Shown: one piece after another, positions 1-8,600 of the stretch | How positions within the stretch are numbered: the first letter of the stretch is position 1 | Layout: each line of letters opens with the position of its first letter | Origin: Cypionkella aquatica | GTDB taxonomy: Bacteria > Pseudomonadota > Alphaproteobacteria > Rhodobacterales > Rhodobacteraceae | Reading direction: 5' to 3' | Length of the DNA stretch: 64,000 nucleotides | Assembly (NCBI RefSeq): GCF_030161095.1 | Contig: NZ_BSPP01000008.1 | Span: forward strand, 92,928-156,927 | The notes under the pieces: model-generated | Told to the model about the DNA's origin: nothing | Database searches by the model: none | Seen by the model: only the letters and a program-made list of their open reading frames with translations | Program-made: the position numbers and the translations under genes

Positions 1-1
1 G

Positions 2-1450
2 GATGCGCGCACGGGTGAGACGCTGTATTCTGAGAACGCCGATACGCGGTTGCACCCGGCTTCGCTGACCAAGATGATGACGCTTTACATCACGTTTTCC
101 GAGATTGAGGCGGGCAATGTCTCGCTCGACACCATGATCACCGTGTCGAAAAACGCAGCAGCGCAGCCGCCGTCGCGGTTGGGGCTGAAAGCGGGGCAGA
201 AGATTCAGTTGCGCTATCTGATCCGGGCCGCTGCGGTGAAATCTGCCAATGATGCGGCCTCGGCGATTGGCGATTACTTTGAAGGCACGCCGGAAAAATG
301 GGGTGCGCGAATGACCCGCACCGCGAAACAGCTGGGCATGAAGAATTCGACCTTCAAGAACGCCAATGGGCTGACCGCGAAAGGCCACCTTTCGACGGCG
401 CATGACATGACGATCATGGGGCGGCATCTGTTCTATGATTACCCGCAATATTACAACATCTTCTCGCGCCGCAGTGCTGATGCGGGCATCGCCAAAGTGG
501 CTAACACCAACCGCAAATTCCTTGACGCCTACAAGGGCGCCGATGGCATCAAGACCGGATATACCGGGCCTGCGGGCTTTAACCTGACCGGATCGGCAGA
601 GCGTAATGGCGTGCGGATCATCGCGACGGTGTTTGGTGGCACCTCGACCCCGATGCGCAATCAGAAAATGGCTGAACTGCTGGATCTGGGCTTCCGCAAG
701 GCCAAGCCGGGCGGGGTTGCACAGCCTCCGGTTATCAGCGCGGATAATGAACTGGTGGCCGAGGCTGATATTGGCAGCCAGAATTCTGGCACGGAGATGG
801 AAGTTGAAGGCGGCGGTGGCCCGGCCAAGACCCTGCGCGTCGTGATGGCGGTTGCCACATCGCCGCGGCCAAATGCGCGTCCGGCTTTGGGCGATGCAGA
901 GCCTGAGATTGATCTGGCGGCTGTCGATCAGGTCAGCGCCACGATGGCGGTTGATATTGCCGGGGCTTTGGCCGAAGCAACCGCCGAACCTGCCCCCGAT
1001 TCGCTTGAAGCGCAGGCGGTGGAACTGGCTGTCGCCGAAGCGCCGCCGGAATTGTCGATCACGGCGGCTGCGGCCAATCCGCAATCGGTGCAGCTGATTG
1101 CGGCCCCCGCCAAGCCAAAACGCAAAGCCCCGATCTATGACGAGGTTGCGGTGGTGGCGGTGGTGCAAGAGCCTGTGGCGGCGGAAGAGGTGGTGACGAA
1201 TGTGTCGACCTCGGGCGGTAAAGGCTATGGCATCAATATCGGGCGGTTCAACAGCTATGGCGAGGCCGATCGGGTGTTGATGAAAACCCTGCTGTCGGAA
1301 AACGCGACTTTGGGCGATGCGTTGCGCAAGGTTGTGCAGAAAAGCGGTGGGTTTGACGCGAATTTCCTTGGGTTGAGCCAGAAAGAGGCTGATCTGGCCT
1401 GTCGTCGGCTGCAAGCGCGCGGTGTGACCTGCTTTACGATGGGGTCGTAA
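2..1450 (+). CDS. D-alanyl-D-alanine carboxypeptidase (S11 family), 5' end outside window
   Basis: Periplasmic serine peptidase of the PBP5/6 type that removes the terminal D-Ala from peptidoglycan stem peptides. The frame is already open at base 2 and no signal peptide is visible, so the N-terminus lies left of the window. All three active-site motifs are seen: SLTK (bases 62-73), SAN (242-250) and KTG (551-559). An Ala/Pro/Glu-rich linker follows (about 730-1200), then a C-terminal SPOR-like segment (about 1216-1447, beginning GYGINIGRFNSYGEAD), a fold that in known proteins binds denuded septal glycan. Its TAA overlaps the next ATG (TAATG), so the two genes probably share a message. Family assignment is secure; the SPOR call rests on pattern only. 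Confidence 0.93.
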   Translation, partial: DARTGETLYSENADTRLHPASLTKMMTLYITFSEIEAGNVSLDTMITVSKNAAAQPPSRLGLKAGQKIQLRYLIRAAAVKSANDAASAIGDYFEGTPEKWGARMTRTAKQLGMKNSTFKNANGLTAKGHLSTAHDMTIMGRHLFYDYPQYYNIFSRRSADAGIAKVANTNRKFLDAYKGADGIKTGYTGPAGFNLTGSAERNGVRIIATVFGGTSTPMRNQKMAELLDLGFRKAKPGGVAQPPVISADNELVAEADIGSQNSGTEMEVEGGGGPAKTLRVVMAVATSPRPNARPALGDAEPEIDLAAVDQVSATMAVDIAGALAEATAEPAPDSLEAQAVELAVAEAPPELSITAAAANPQSVQLIAAPAKPKRKAPIYDEVAVVAVVQEPVAAEEVVTNVSTSGGKGYGINIGRFNSYGEADRVLMKTLLSENATLGDALRKVVQKSGGFDANFLGLSQKEADLACRRLQARGVTCFTMGS

Positions 1451-2130
1451 TGGATTTTGTGCTGCCGCCACCCGCGCAGGCTTCGGTCGCGGTGGTGGGG
1501 ACTGCGGCCCGGTTTGCGGTGCGGCGGATTTTCTGCGTGGGCCGCAACTATGCGGAACATGCCCGCGAGATGGGGCATGATCCCGATGCCGAACCGCCGT
1601 TTTTCTTCACCAAACCCGCCGATGCAGTGGTCGATTCGGGGCTGACCCTGCCCTTCCCTGTCGGCACTGCCGATCTTCACCACGAGGCCGAATTGGTGGT
1701 GGCTTTGGGCAAGAGTGGCGTCGATGTCAGCGCCGATCAGGCGCAGGCGCTGATCTGGGGCTATGGCGCGGGCAATGATCTGACGCGGCGGGATTTGCAG
1801 GCCGCGGCAAAAGCCGCACGCCGGCCTTGGGATATGTCGAAGGGGTTTGATCACTCTGCCGTGGTGGGCGCGTTGCGTCCGGCGGAGCAGGGCGTGCCTG
1901 CGGGGCGCATCCGCTGTCTGGTGGATGGCCGGGTGACGCAGGATGCCGATTTGGCCGAAATGATCTGGCCAGTGGCGGGGATCATCGCACATTTGTCGCG
2001 GCTGGTGACGCTGCATCCGGGCGATCTGATCTTTACCGGGACGCCTGCAGGGGTGGGGCCGATTGCGCGCGGGCAAGTGTGCGAGGTGCAGATTGATGGG
2101 CTGGAATCGGCCCGCGTCGGCTTCCGTTAA
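1450..2130 (+). CDS. Fumarylacetoacetate hydrolase family protein
   Basis: 226-residue single-domain FAH-fold protein, the size of the FAHD1/YcgM group, whose members act as acylpyruvate hydrolases or oxaloacetate decarboxylases with a bound divalent metal. The family pattern is clear: a core opening near residue 26 (RIFCVGRNYAEHA), acidic metal-site residues in HHEAELVVALG, then GYGAGNDLTRRDLQ, and a C-terminal FTGTPAGVGPI turn. Start and the previous stop overlap as TAATG. The exact substrate cannot be read from sequence, and the pairing with a carboxypeptidase gives no clue to it. Confidence 0.88.
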   Translation: MDFVLPPPAQASVAVVGTAARFAVRRIFCVGRNYAEHAREMGHDPDAEPPFFFTKPADAVVDSGLTLPFPVGTADLHHEAELVVALGKSGVDVSADQAQALIWGYGAGNDLTRRDLQAAAKAARRPWDMSKGFDHSAVVGALRPAEQGVPAGRIRCLVDGRVTQDADLAEMIWPVAGIIAHLSRLVTLHPGDLIFTGTPAGVGPIARGQVCEVQIDGLESARVGFR

Positions 2131-2141
2131 GGGACTAAATC

Positions 2142-2157
2142 TGTCCCAGCTGGGACA
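2142..2157. repeat. Perfect 16-bp palindrome between convergent genes
   Basis: TGTCCCAGCTGGGACA is fully self-complementary and lies between the 3' ends of the FAH-family gene and sua5. It has no loop, so it is a poor RNA hairpin and looks more like a protein-binding site. Both flanks read AAATC or close to it. Function is unknown. Confidence 0.5.
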
Positions 2158-2214
2158 AATCTCTGGCTATTGTGGATTGCAGAATTTCGACCGCTAAATC
2201 TTGTATTTGCGGGC

Positions 2215-3162
2215 CTAGATGCGCGGCGCTGCGGCGCGATTCAAGCGATCGTTGATGGCACGGCCAAGACCGTGTTCTGGAATTGGCGCGATGGCGATGC
2301 GCCCCCCCTGCCCTGCCATCACATCGGCCTCGCGCAGCATGTGGAACAGATTTGCGGCGGCTTCGATCAGATCTCCGCTGGGCGACAGGTTCAGCTGGTA
2401 AGCCCCCGGCCCAAAGCCGAGGTGGATTTCACCGGGCAAAGCGGTTTGCGCGTGCAAGCGCACCGATGCGCCCGGGGCATAGTGCGAGGCCAATTGACCG
2501 GGCGCATTGGGCTTTGCCGAATTGCCGCCAAGCGCGAGAGGGCCGAGCAGCGACTCGAGCGCCTCGGACGCCACACCGCCGGGACGCAGCAGAGTGGGCT
2601 GCTTTAGCAGGCCGAGGATGGTCGATTCGACCCCAACGGCGCAGGAACCGCCATCCAGCACTGCCGCGATTCGGCCCGACAGGCCCGCCAGAACATGCGC
2701 GGCGCGGGTGGGGGAAACCCGGCCCGAAGGATTGGCGGAAGGGGCCGCCAACGGGCCACCGAAGGCGCGCAGCAAAGCTTGGGCTGTGGGATGCGCGGGG
2801 ATGCGGATGGCAACCGAATCGAGGTCGGCGGTGACGAGCGGGGACAGGCCCGCATCGGCGCGCAGCGGCAGCACCAGCGTCAGCGGACCGGGCCAGAAGG
2901 CGGCGGCGACGGATTCGGCCCGTGCATCGAACAGCGCAAAGGTGCGGGCGGCGTCCAGATCGGGGACATGCACGATCAAAGGGTTAAAGCGTGGCCGGGC
3001 CTTGGCATCGAAGATCCGGGCGACGGCCAGATCAGAGCGGGCATCACCGCCAAGGCCGTAGACGGTCTCGGTCGGGAAGGCGACAAGGCCCTGCGCCTGC
3101 AGAATCTCGGCAGCGCGGGCAAGGCCTTGCGGCGTGGCGGTGAGGGTTTCTGTCTGGATCAT
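2215..3162 (-). CDS. sua5: L-threonylcarbamoyladenylate synthase (Sua5 type)
   Basis: Makes threonylcarbamoyl-AMP from threonine, bicarbonate and ATP, the first step of the t6A modification at position 37 of ANN-reading tRNAs. The YrdC domain fills about residues 10-190, with FPTETVYGLGGDA and KARPRFNPLIVHV near the N-terminus and SANPSG later. At 315 residues it has the extra C-terminal Sua5 domain, announced by a linker ending SHYAPG. The second-step partner TsaB is also in this window (28825-29439) but not adjacent. The ATG at 3162 sits at the expected distance before the first YrdC helix. It is convergent with the FAH-family gene. Confidence 0.93.
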   Translation of the reverse strand: MIQTETLTATPQGLARAAEILQAQGLVAFPTETVYGLGGDARSDLAVARIFDAKARPRFNPLIVHVPDLDAARTFALFDARAESVAAAFWPGPLTLVLPLRADAGLSPLVTADLDSVAIRIPAHPTAQALLRAFGGPLAAPSANPSGRVSPTRAAHVLAGLSGRIAAVLDGGSCAVGVESTILGLLKQPTLLRPGGVASEALESLLGPLALGGNSAKPNAPGQLASHYAPGASVRLHAQTALPGEIHLGFGPGAYQLNLSPSGDLIEAAANLFHMLREADVMAGQGGRIAIAPIPEHGLGRAINDRLNRAAAPRI

Positions 3163-3283
3163 CTTTTGTGACGTAGCGTAGGGCTTGATGCGCTGGGGTG
3201 CTGGAATAACCTAAGGTTCAAGCCCCTTTACGCCCGAAGCCTTGGCTTGCCAAGCCGCCTGCCCTGCCGACCCGGAGTTGATC

Positions 3284-4981
3284 ATGCCCTACCGCGCCCC
3301 CCTCAGCGATTTCTCATTTCTTCTGGATATGGTCGGATTCGCCGAAGTGGCCGCAACAGAGCGCTTTGCCGAATCGACGCCGGACACGGTGACGGCTATC
3401 TTGGCCGAGGCAGGCAGGTTGTGTGAGGCGACGCTGGCACCGCTGAACCGGGCGGGTGACAAGCATCCGGCGCGGCTGGAGAATGGCGTGGTGCGGACCT
3501 CGCCGGGGTTTGCGGAGGGCTACCGCGCGATTGCTGACGGGGGCTGGGTTGGCATGTCGGCGCGCACCGAGTTCGGCGGCATGGGGTTGCCGATTTCGCT
3601 GGCGACTTGTGTGAATGACATGATGGGCTCGGCCTGTCTGGCGTTGCAGTTGAACCCGCTGATGACGCAGGGCCAGATCGAGGCGTTGGAGCATCACGCG
3701 TCTGATGCCTTGAAATCCTTGTATATTCCCAAGTTGGTGTCGGGGGAGTGGTGCGGCACGATGAACCTGACCGAACCGCAGGCGGGATCGGATGTCGGCG
3801 CGGTGCGCGCCCGGGCCGAGGACCGTGGCGACGGGACTTATGCGATCAGCGGGCAGAAAATCTACATCAGCTGGGGCGATAATGATTTCTCGGGCAATGT
3901 CTGCCATCTGGTGCTTGCGCGGTTGCCGGATGGGCCTGAAGGCACCAAGGGCATCAGCCTGTTCATGGTGCCCAAGCTGATCCCGGATGCGGATGGCAAG
4001 CCGGGCGCGCGCAACGCGCTGCATGTGGTCAGCCTTGAGCACAAGATGGGGCTGCATGGCTCTCCTACCGCTGTGATGCAGTATGATGGGGCGCAGGGTT
4101 GGCTGGTGGGGCAGCCGCATAACGGCATGGCTGCGATGTTCACCATGATGAACAATGCGCGGCTAGGGGTTGGCATGCAGGGCGTCGCGGTGGCGGAAGC
4201 GGCGTTTCAGCAGGCTTTGGGCTATGCGATGGAGCGTCGGCAGGGGAAAACGCCGTTCGGGTCGGGTGCGATTGTCGATCATGCCGATGTGCGGCGGATG
4301 TTGGCGCAGATGAAGGCCGAGGTGTTTTCGGCGCGCGCGATTGGGCTGGCCTGTGCGGTGGCGATTGATATGGGGCGGGCGACGGGATCGGCGGAATGGC
4401 AGGCGCGGGCGGCGTTGCTGACGCCGATTGCCAAGGCTTACGGCACTGATATTGGCTGCGAGGTCGCGCATCTGGGCGTGCAGGTGCATGGCGGCATGGG
4501 ATTTATCGAGGAAACCGGGGCGGCGCAGTTTTCCCGCGATGTGCGGGTAACGGCGATTTATGAAGGCACCAACGGGATTCAGGCGATGGATCTGGTGGGC
4601 CGTAAGATGATGGATCGTGGCGAGGCGGCGTATCGGTTGTGCGACGAGATGCAGGCGGCGGCGGAATTGGCGCGGGCGGCGCATCCTGATCTGGCGGGCG
4701 CGGTGTGGACGGCGGCGGAAGCGCTGCGCGAGGCCACCGAGGCGCTGATCGGGCTGCAGATGAACGACCGCTTTGCGGGTGCCGTGCCTTATCTGCGGGC
4801 GTTCGCGCGGGTGTTGGGCGGGCATTTCCACCTGAAGGCGGCGCTGGCGGACCCTGCGCGCCTGCCGCTGGCGGCGTTTGCGATCAAGCGCTTGCTGCCG
4901 GACTATGGGCCGCTGCTGGTGCAGGCTCGCGCCGGGGCAGAGGGTCTTTATGCGCTGACGCCCGAGGCGCTGTCGGCGTGA
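3284..4981 (+). CDS. Acyl-CoA dehydrogenase with C-terminal extension (DmdC-like architecture)
   Basis: FAD-dependent oxidation of an acyl-CoA to the 2-enoyl-CoA, passing electrons to ETF. At 565 residues it is longer than classical acyl-CoA dehydrogenases (about 380-400) and has the extra N- and C-terminal parts of the group that includes 3-methylmercaptopropionyl-CoA dehydrogenase DmdC. Family signatures are TEPQAGSDVGAV (FAD/substrate loop), GGMGFIEETGAAQFSRDVRV and YEGTNGIQAMDLVGRKM, whose Glu is the expected catalytic base. I chose the ATG at 3284 because a GGAG lies just upstream; the longer frame from 3242 adds an unlikely leader. GTGA overlap couples it to the next gene. A paralog of the same architecture is at 39553-41325. 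Substrate unknown. Confidence 0.9.
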   Translation: MPYRAPLSDFSFLLDMVGFAEVAATERFAESTPDTVTAILAEAGRLCEATLAPLNRAGDKHPARLENGVVRTSPGFAEGYRAIADGGWVGMSARTEFGGMGLPISLATCVNDMMGSACLALQLNPLMTQGQIEALEHHASDALKSLYIPKLVSGEWCGTMNLTEPQAGSDVGAVRARAEDRGDGTYAISGQKIYISWGDNDFSGNVCHLVLARLPDGPEGTKGISLFMVPKLIPDADGKPGARNALHVVSLEHKMGLHGSPTAVMQYDGAQGWLVGQPHNGMAAMFTMMNNARLGVGMQGVAVAEAAFQQALGYAMERRQGKTPFGSGAIVDHADVRRMLAQMKAEVFSARAIGLACAVAIDMGRATGSAEWQARAALLTPIAKAYGTDIGCEVAHLGVQVHGGMGFIEETGAAQFSRDVRVTAIYEGTNGIQAMDLVGRKMMDRGEAAYRLCDEMQAAAELARAAHPDLAGAVWTAAEALREATEALIGLQMNDRFAGAVPYLRAFARVLGGHFHLKAALADPARLPLAAFAIKRLLPDYGPLLVQARAGAEGLYALTPEALSA

Positions 4982-6006
4982 GCAATGCTATTCATCACCC
5001 GTGGGATTCTGCGCCTGAAGAGGGGGAAGCCATTGAAATTGCTGGCGGTATCCTGTGGATGCGGCTGCCGTTGCCGATGGCTTTGGACCATGTCAACATC
5101 TATGCGTTAGACGATGGCGATGGCTGGACGGTGGTGGACACCGGCATGTCCAGCCGCAAGACCAAGGCGATTTGGGCGGCGTTGATCGCCGGGCCGCTGG
5201 CGGCAAAGCCGGTGCGGCGGCTGATTGTGACGCATCACCACCCGGACCATATCGGGCTTGCCGGTTGGTTTCAGGCGCAGGGGGTCGAGCTGATCACCAC
5301 CCGCACTGCTTGGCTTTATGCGCGGATGCTGGTGCTGGACGAACAGCCAAAGGCCACGCCGGAAGCCATGCTGTTTTACCAGCGCGCCGGGGTCGATGCG
5401 GCGGCGCGGGCGCAGAAGGCCGCCGAGCGCCCGTTCAACTTTGCTGATGTCGTCGATGCGATGCCGCAGGGCTTCACCCGGATTTCTGAGGGCGACATCG
5501 TGACCGCCGGTGGGCGGCGCTGGCTGGTGCGGCTGGGTCAGGGCCATGCGCCGGATCATGCGACGTTGTGGAGCATGGATGACGCGCTGATCATCGGCGG
5601 CGATCAACTGTTGCCCGGCATTTCGGCCAATATCGGGGTCTATCCGACCGAACCCGAGGCCGATCCGTTGGGCGAATGGTTGGACAGCACCCGCAGCTTT
5701 GCGCCACATGCGACCGCCGATCAGCTGGTATTGCCGGGGCACAAGCTGCCGTTCACCGGGCTGCCGTTCCGGCTGGTGCAATTGGCGGAAAACCATGAAA
5801 GCGCGCTGGCGCGGTTGTTGGGCCATCTGCGCCAACCGCATACGGCGGCGCAGTGTTTTGTGCCGCTGTTCAAGCGAGAGATCACGGGCAGCCAGCATGG
5901 GCTGGCCTTGGTCGAGGCGGTGGCGCATCTGAACTATCTCTTGAAGCGCGGGCTGGTTTCGCGTTCTCTGGACGGTGAAGGGGCTTGGATTTGGCAGGCC
6001 TCGTAA
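4978..6006 (+). CDS. MBL-fold metallo-hydrolase
   Basis: 342-residue metallo-beta-lactamase-fold protein. The metal-binding signature THHHPDHIGLAG is intact, and further metal-ligand positions appear in GQGHAPDHATLW, IIGGDQLLPG and LPGHKLPF. The GTG at 4978 is chosen because it overlaps the stop of the acyl-CoA dehydrogenase (GTGA) and begins exactly where similarity should start; an in-frame opening from 4705 lies wholly inside the upstream gene. Co-translation suggests a role with acyl-CoA metabolism, possibly as a thioesterase or glyoxalase-like hydrolase. That role is inference from position only. Confidence 0.88.
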   Translation: MSNAIHHPWDSAPEEGEAIEIAGGILWMRLPLPMALDHVNIYALDDGDGWTVVDTGMSSRKTKAIWAALIAGPLAAKPVRRLIVTHHHPDHIGLAGWFQAQGVELITTRTAWLYARMLVLDEQPKATPEAMLFYQRAGVDAAARAQKAAERPFNFADVVDAMPQGFTRISEGDIVTAGGRRWLVRLGQGHAPDHATLWSMDDALIIGGDQLLPGISANIGVYPTEPEADPLGEWLDSTRSFAPHATADQLVLPGHKLPFTGLPFRLVQLAENHESALARLLGHLRQPHTAAQCFVPLFKREITGSQHGLALVEAVAHLNYLLKRGLVSRSLDGEGAWIWQAS

Positions 6007-6015
6007 GGAGTTGTC

Positions 6016-6558
6016 GTGCCAAAATCTGCGCCAAAACCTGCACCCAAAGTTGGGCCAACATCTGGGCCTGAACCCGCGCCCAAAGGCGGCGCGAAAGCCA
6101 AGACTGCCAATAAGACCGCCAAGCTGCCGCGCGCGCATGCGATCCACGCGGACCCGGCAGCGCCGCTGAGTGCCGAGCAGCAACCGCTGCCCGCCGCCTT
6201 GCAAGCCCGCCCGCTGGCCGAAAAAAGCCCCGCCGAATGGGCGTATGAACGGGTGATCCTGTATATCCGCAACTTTGAAAGCCAGCTGGATGCCCAGCAG
6301 GAAATCGCAATGGGCTTTGCCGGATCTGAAGCGGGCATCCTGAAGATCGAGGGGCTTGGCTTTTTCGAGCCGGATTTGCTGACGTTTTATGGCCGCGACG
6401 ATGAGGGGCTGAAAACGCAGCTGGTGCAGCATGTCAGCCAGCTGTCGGTGATGCTGCGCGCGGTGCCAAAGGCACGCCCTGAAGCGCCGCCCATCCGCAT
6501 CGGCTTTCGGCTGACAGGTGGTTGGATGGGTGGCGAATCCGGTGATGGATCTGCCTAA
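6016..6558 (+). CDS. DUF6173 family protein
   Basis: 180 residues. The first 45 or so are a low-complexity Lys/Pro/Ala/Gly leader that looks disordered; the remainder is a compact domain running from EWAYERVILYIRNFESQLD to IGFRLTGGWMG, a pattern I associate with DUF6173 proteins of Rhodobacteraceae. The start is GTG at 6016 with AGGAG five bases upstream, nine bases after the metallo-hydrolase stop, so it is probably the third gene of that operon. No membrane segment or catalytic motif is visible and no function is known. Confidence 0.8.
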   Translation: MPKSAPKPAPKVGPTSGPEPAPKGGAKAKTANKTAKLPRAHAIHADPAAPLSAEQQPLPAALQARPLAEKSPAEWAYERVILYIRNFESQLDAQQEIAMGFAGSEAGILKIEGLGFFEPDLLTFYGRDDEGLKTQLVQHVSQLSVMLRAVPKARPEAPPIRIGFRLTGGWMGGESGDGSA

Positions 6559-6637
6559 TTTGCCGCAACACTCTGCCCGTGACAGCGGCAACGTAATCAG
6601 ATATTGGCAGAGCAACACCAGTGGAAAGGACGCTTCG

Positions 6638-6772
6638 ATGGACGATCACAAGCAAGGCAGCATGGATATTCGCGTGCAGCAAAAGACCTTTGACGGCTTT
6701 ATCCGCATGTCGGTCTGGGGTGCTGCGATCTCGGTTGCCATTCTGATCTTTATGGCGCTGACCAACGCCTGA
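6638..6772 (+). CDS. aa3-type cytochrome c oxidase subunit IV
   Basis: 44-residue single-pass membrane protein of the small alphaproteobacterial subunit IV family that packs against the aa3-type cytochrome c oxidase. A polar N-terminus (MDDHKQGSMDIRVQQKTFDG) leads into one hydrophobic helix (VWGAAISVAILIFMALTNA). GGAAAGGA precedes the ATG at 6638. The frame can be extended upstream to 6518, but that would overlap the previous gene and add residues the family lacks. It stands apart from the other oxidase genes, none of which are in the window. Confidence 0.87.
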   Translation: MDDHKQGSMDIRVQQKTFDGFIRMSVWGAAISVAILIFMALTNA

Positions 6773-6811
6773 TCCTATCAAACGCCTGATCTTTAGCGCC
6801 GGAACCCAACA

Positions 6812-7432
6812 ATGACCTTCAAAGCCTTTGCCGTTCTGGCGCTTTTCGCGCTGTCTGCCTGTGCAGGCGACAACAAATGGGCGACCGATGCCCAGATGGC
6901 GGCCCCTGCGGCGCATTTTGTGGCCGAAGCGCCGCGCACCATCACGTTGTTTACGGTGCAAAGCACGCGCAACGGCTCTGGTGCCCATTCCGGGCTGTTG
7001 ATCAACGCCTCGGAACAGGTGATGTTTGATCCGGCGGGCACTTGGTATCACCCCTATCTGCCCGAGCGTGGCGATGTGCACTATGGCATCAGCCCGCGGA
7101 TGATCAGCTATTACATCGACTATCACGCGCGTGAGACGTTCAATGTTGTCGAGCAAACCGTGGTGGTTTCGCCCGAAGTGGCCGAGTTGATCAAGCAGCG
7201 CGCCGAGGCCTATGGCTCGGTTCCCAAGGCGCAATGCGCCCATTCGATTTCGTCTATCCTGAACGGCGTGCCGGGGTTTGAGGCGATCAGCGGCACTTGG
7301 TATCCCAACAAGCTGATGCGCGAGTTTGGCAGCCTGCCGGGGGTGACTCGCAAGGTGATCACCGACACTGATTCCGACAAGAACCACGGTGTGCTGATGC
7401 GGCAGACCTCGGACAATCCGCAGACCAACTGA
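6812..7432 (+). CDS. Putative lipoprotein of unknown function
   Basis: 206 residues with a clear lipoprotein signal: hydrophobic h-region (AFAVLALFALSAC) ending in the lipobox LSAC, so Cys17 should be lipidated. The mature part carries GSGAHSGLLINASEQVMFDP and later a Cys-His in PKAQCAHSISSILNG. This His-early/Cys-late order resembles circularly permuted NlpC/P60 or DUF4105-type hydrolase folds, but I cannot confirm this. It lies 39 bases after the cytochrome oxidase subunit gene, same strand. Confidence 0.75.
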   Translation: MTFKAFAVLALFALSACAGDNKWATDAQMAAPAAHFVAEAPRTITLFTVQSTRNGSGAHSGLLINASEQVMFDPAGTWYHPYLPERGDVHYGISPRMISYYIDYHARETFNVVEQTVVVSPEVAELIKQRAEAYGSVPKAQCAHSISSILNGVPGFEAISGTWYPNKLMREFGSLPGVTRKVITDTDSDKNHGVLMRQTSDNPQTN

Positions 7433-7453
7433 CCCTGCGGGAGTTGGCGTCAG

Positions 7454-7777
7454 TTACAGCAGAAACGGCACGCCCAGCAGCGTGACGACCCCGGCAAGCG
7501 CGGCAAAGATCATTTGCCGCGACGCCAGCCCGACCACAACCGTCACCGTGGCTGCCAACAGGCGCGCGGCATCGGGCGCACCAATGGTCGCGGCGGGCCA
7601 CAGCACGGCGGGGGCGACCAAGGCAGGCAGCACCGCCACCGCCGTATAGCGCAAGCTGCGCTGCAACCAGCCCGGCAGCGCGTGATTGCCCAGCAGGCCC
7701 AGAAACGAAAACCGGATCGCATAGGTGGCAAGGCCCAGCACGACAACCACGGTCCAGAACTGTGTGCGGTCAATCAT
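7454..7777 (-). CDS. azlD: AzlD-type branched-chain amino acid exporter subunit
   Basis: 107-residue, mostly hydrophobic small subunit of an AzlC/AzlD (LIV-E type) exporter of branched-chain amino acids or analogues. It opens with the family-typical TYAIRFSFLGLLG and shows about four membrane segments. I place the start at 7777 because it overlaps the azlC stop as ATGA and gives the usual AzlD length; a longer frame to 8071 runs back into azlC. It converges on the lipoprotein gene, with only 21 bases between their 3' ends. Confidence 0.9.
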   Translation of the reverse strand: MIDRTQFWTVVVVLGLATYAIRFSFLGLLGNHALPGWLQRSLRYTAVAVLPALVAPAVLWPAATIGAPDAARLLAATVTVVVGLASRQMIFAALAGVVTLLGVPFLL

Positions 7778-8520
7778 GCGCCTGTCCTTTGTTGTGGCGG
7801 CAGTTTCTGGGCGGCTTTCTCGCGCCAGTATTCCAACGCCGCCCCAGCCGCCATGCCGATGCTCGCGCCAACCAGCAGGCCGGTGCCATAGGGCAGCACC
7901 GTCAAAGCCAAAGTCAGCACCACCGAAAGCCCCGCTGCCAGCGCATGCGGCCAGCTGCGGATCATCGGCGCGGTCATCGCCAGAAACGCAATCGGCACCG
8001 CGAAATCCAGCGCATATTCGGGCGGAATGGCGCGGCCCGCCAAAGCGCCCGCCACGGTCGACCCTAGCCAAAGCGGCAGCACTGGCGTCACTGCCCCGAA
8101 GAAATACGCGGTTTTCTCGGCCAAGGTCATGTTGGGGCGCTTGTCATATTCGGCCACCGACAAGGCAAAACTTTGATCCACCAGAAGATAGGCCATCACG
8201 GCACGGATGCCCAAAGGGGCAGCCCCCAGATGCGGCGCGAGGGTCACCGAATACATCAGCATGCGCAGATTGACCGCAAGTGAGGTTGCCAAGATCACCA
8301 GCATCGGCGCTTGATCCTGCAACAGATGCAGGGCCGCGAATTGCGAGGCCCCCGCAAAGACGCTCACAGAAAATGCCAGGATTTCATAAAGTTGCAGGCC
8401 CGCCTCAGAGGCAAGCAGGCCAAACAGCATCGCGAATGGCACGATCACCACCGCAAAGGGCAGGGCCGCGCGCACACCGCGCAGGTAGCTGTCACGCGCA
8501 GGGTTGGCGGGGGCAGACAT
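7774..8520 (-). CDS. azlC: AzlC-type branched-chain amino acid exporter, large subunit
   Basis: 248-residue polytopic inner-membrane protein. The N-terminal region (RGVRAALPFAVVIVPFAMLF), FSVSVFAGASQFAAL and LVDQSFALSV are the conserved blocks of AzlC permeases. With AzlD it forms a two-component exporter. The genes overlap by four bases, so expression must be coupled. Its ATG is only 80 bases from mobA, which runs the other way, so the two operons share a short divergent promoter region. Confidence 0.92.
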   Translation of the reverse strand: MSAPANPARDSYLRGVRAALPFAVVIVPFAMLFGLLASEAGLQLYEILAFSVSVFAGASQFAALHLLQDQAPMLVILATSLAVNLRMLMYSVTLAPHLGAAPLGIRAVMAYLLVDQSFALSVAEYDKRPNMTLAEKTAYFFGAVTPVLPLWLGSTVAGALAGRAIPPEYALDFAVPIAFLAMTAPMIRSWPHALAAGLSVVLTLALTVLPYGTGLLVGASIGMAAGAALEYWREKAAQKLPPQQRTGA

Positions 8521-8600
8521 CGCACCTCGGGGGCTGGGGTGGCTTTACGCCGGATGCGGAACGGCTTAGGCCTTTGCGCAAGGGATTTGAAGGGGGCAAG

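Noticed and set aside
2142..2157. PpsR/CrtJ photosynthesis-gene operator reading of TGT...ACA
   Set aside because: PpsR sites are TGT-N12-ACA; here the spacing is N10, and no photosynthesis genes are near.
5107..6618. 503-codon minus-strand open frame
   Set aside because: Lies opposite the MBL-fold and DUF6173 genes, both well supported; composition is Arg/Gln-rich and non-protein-like.
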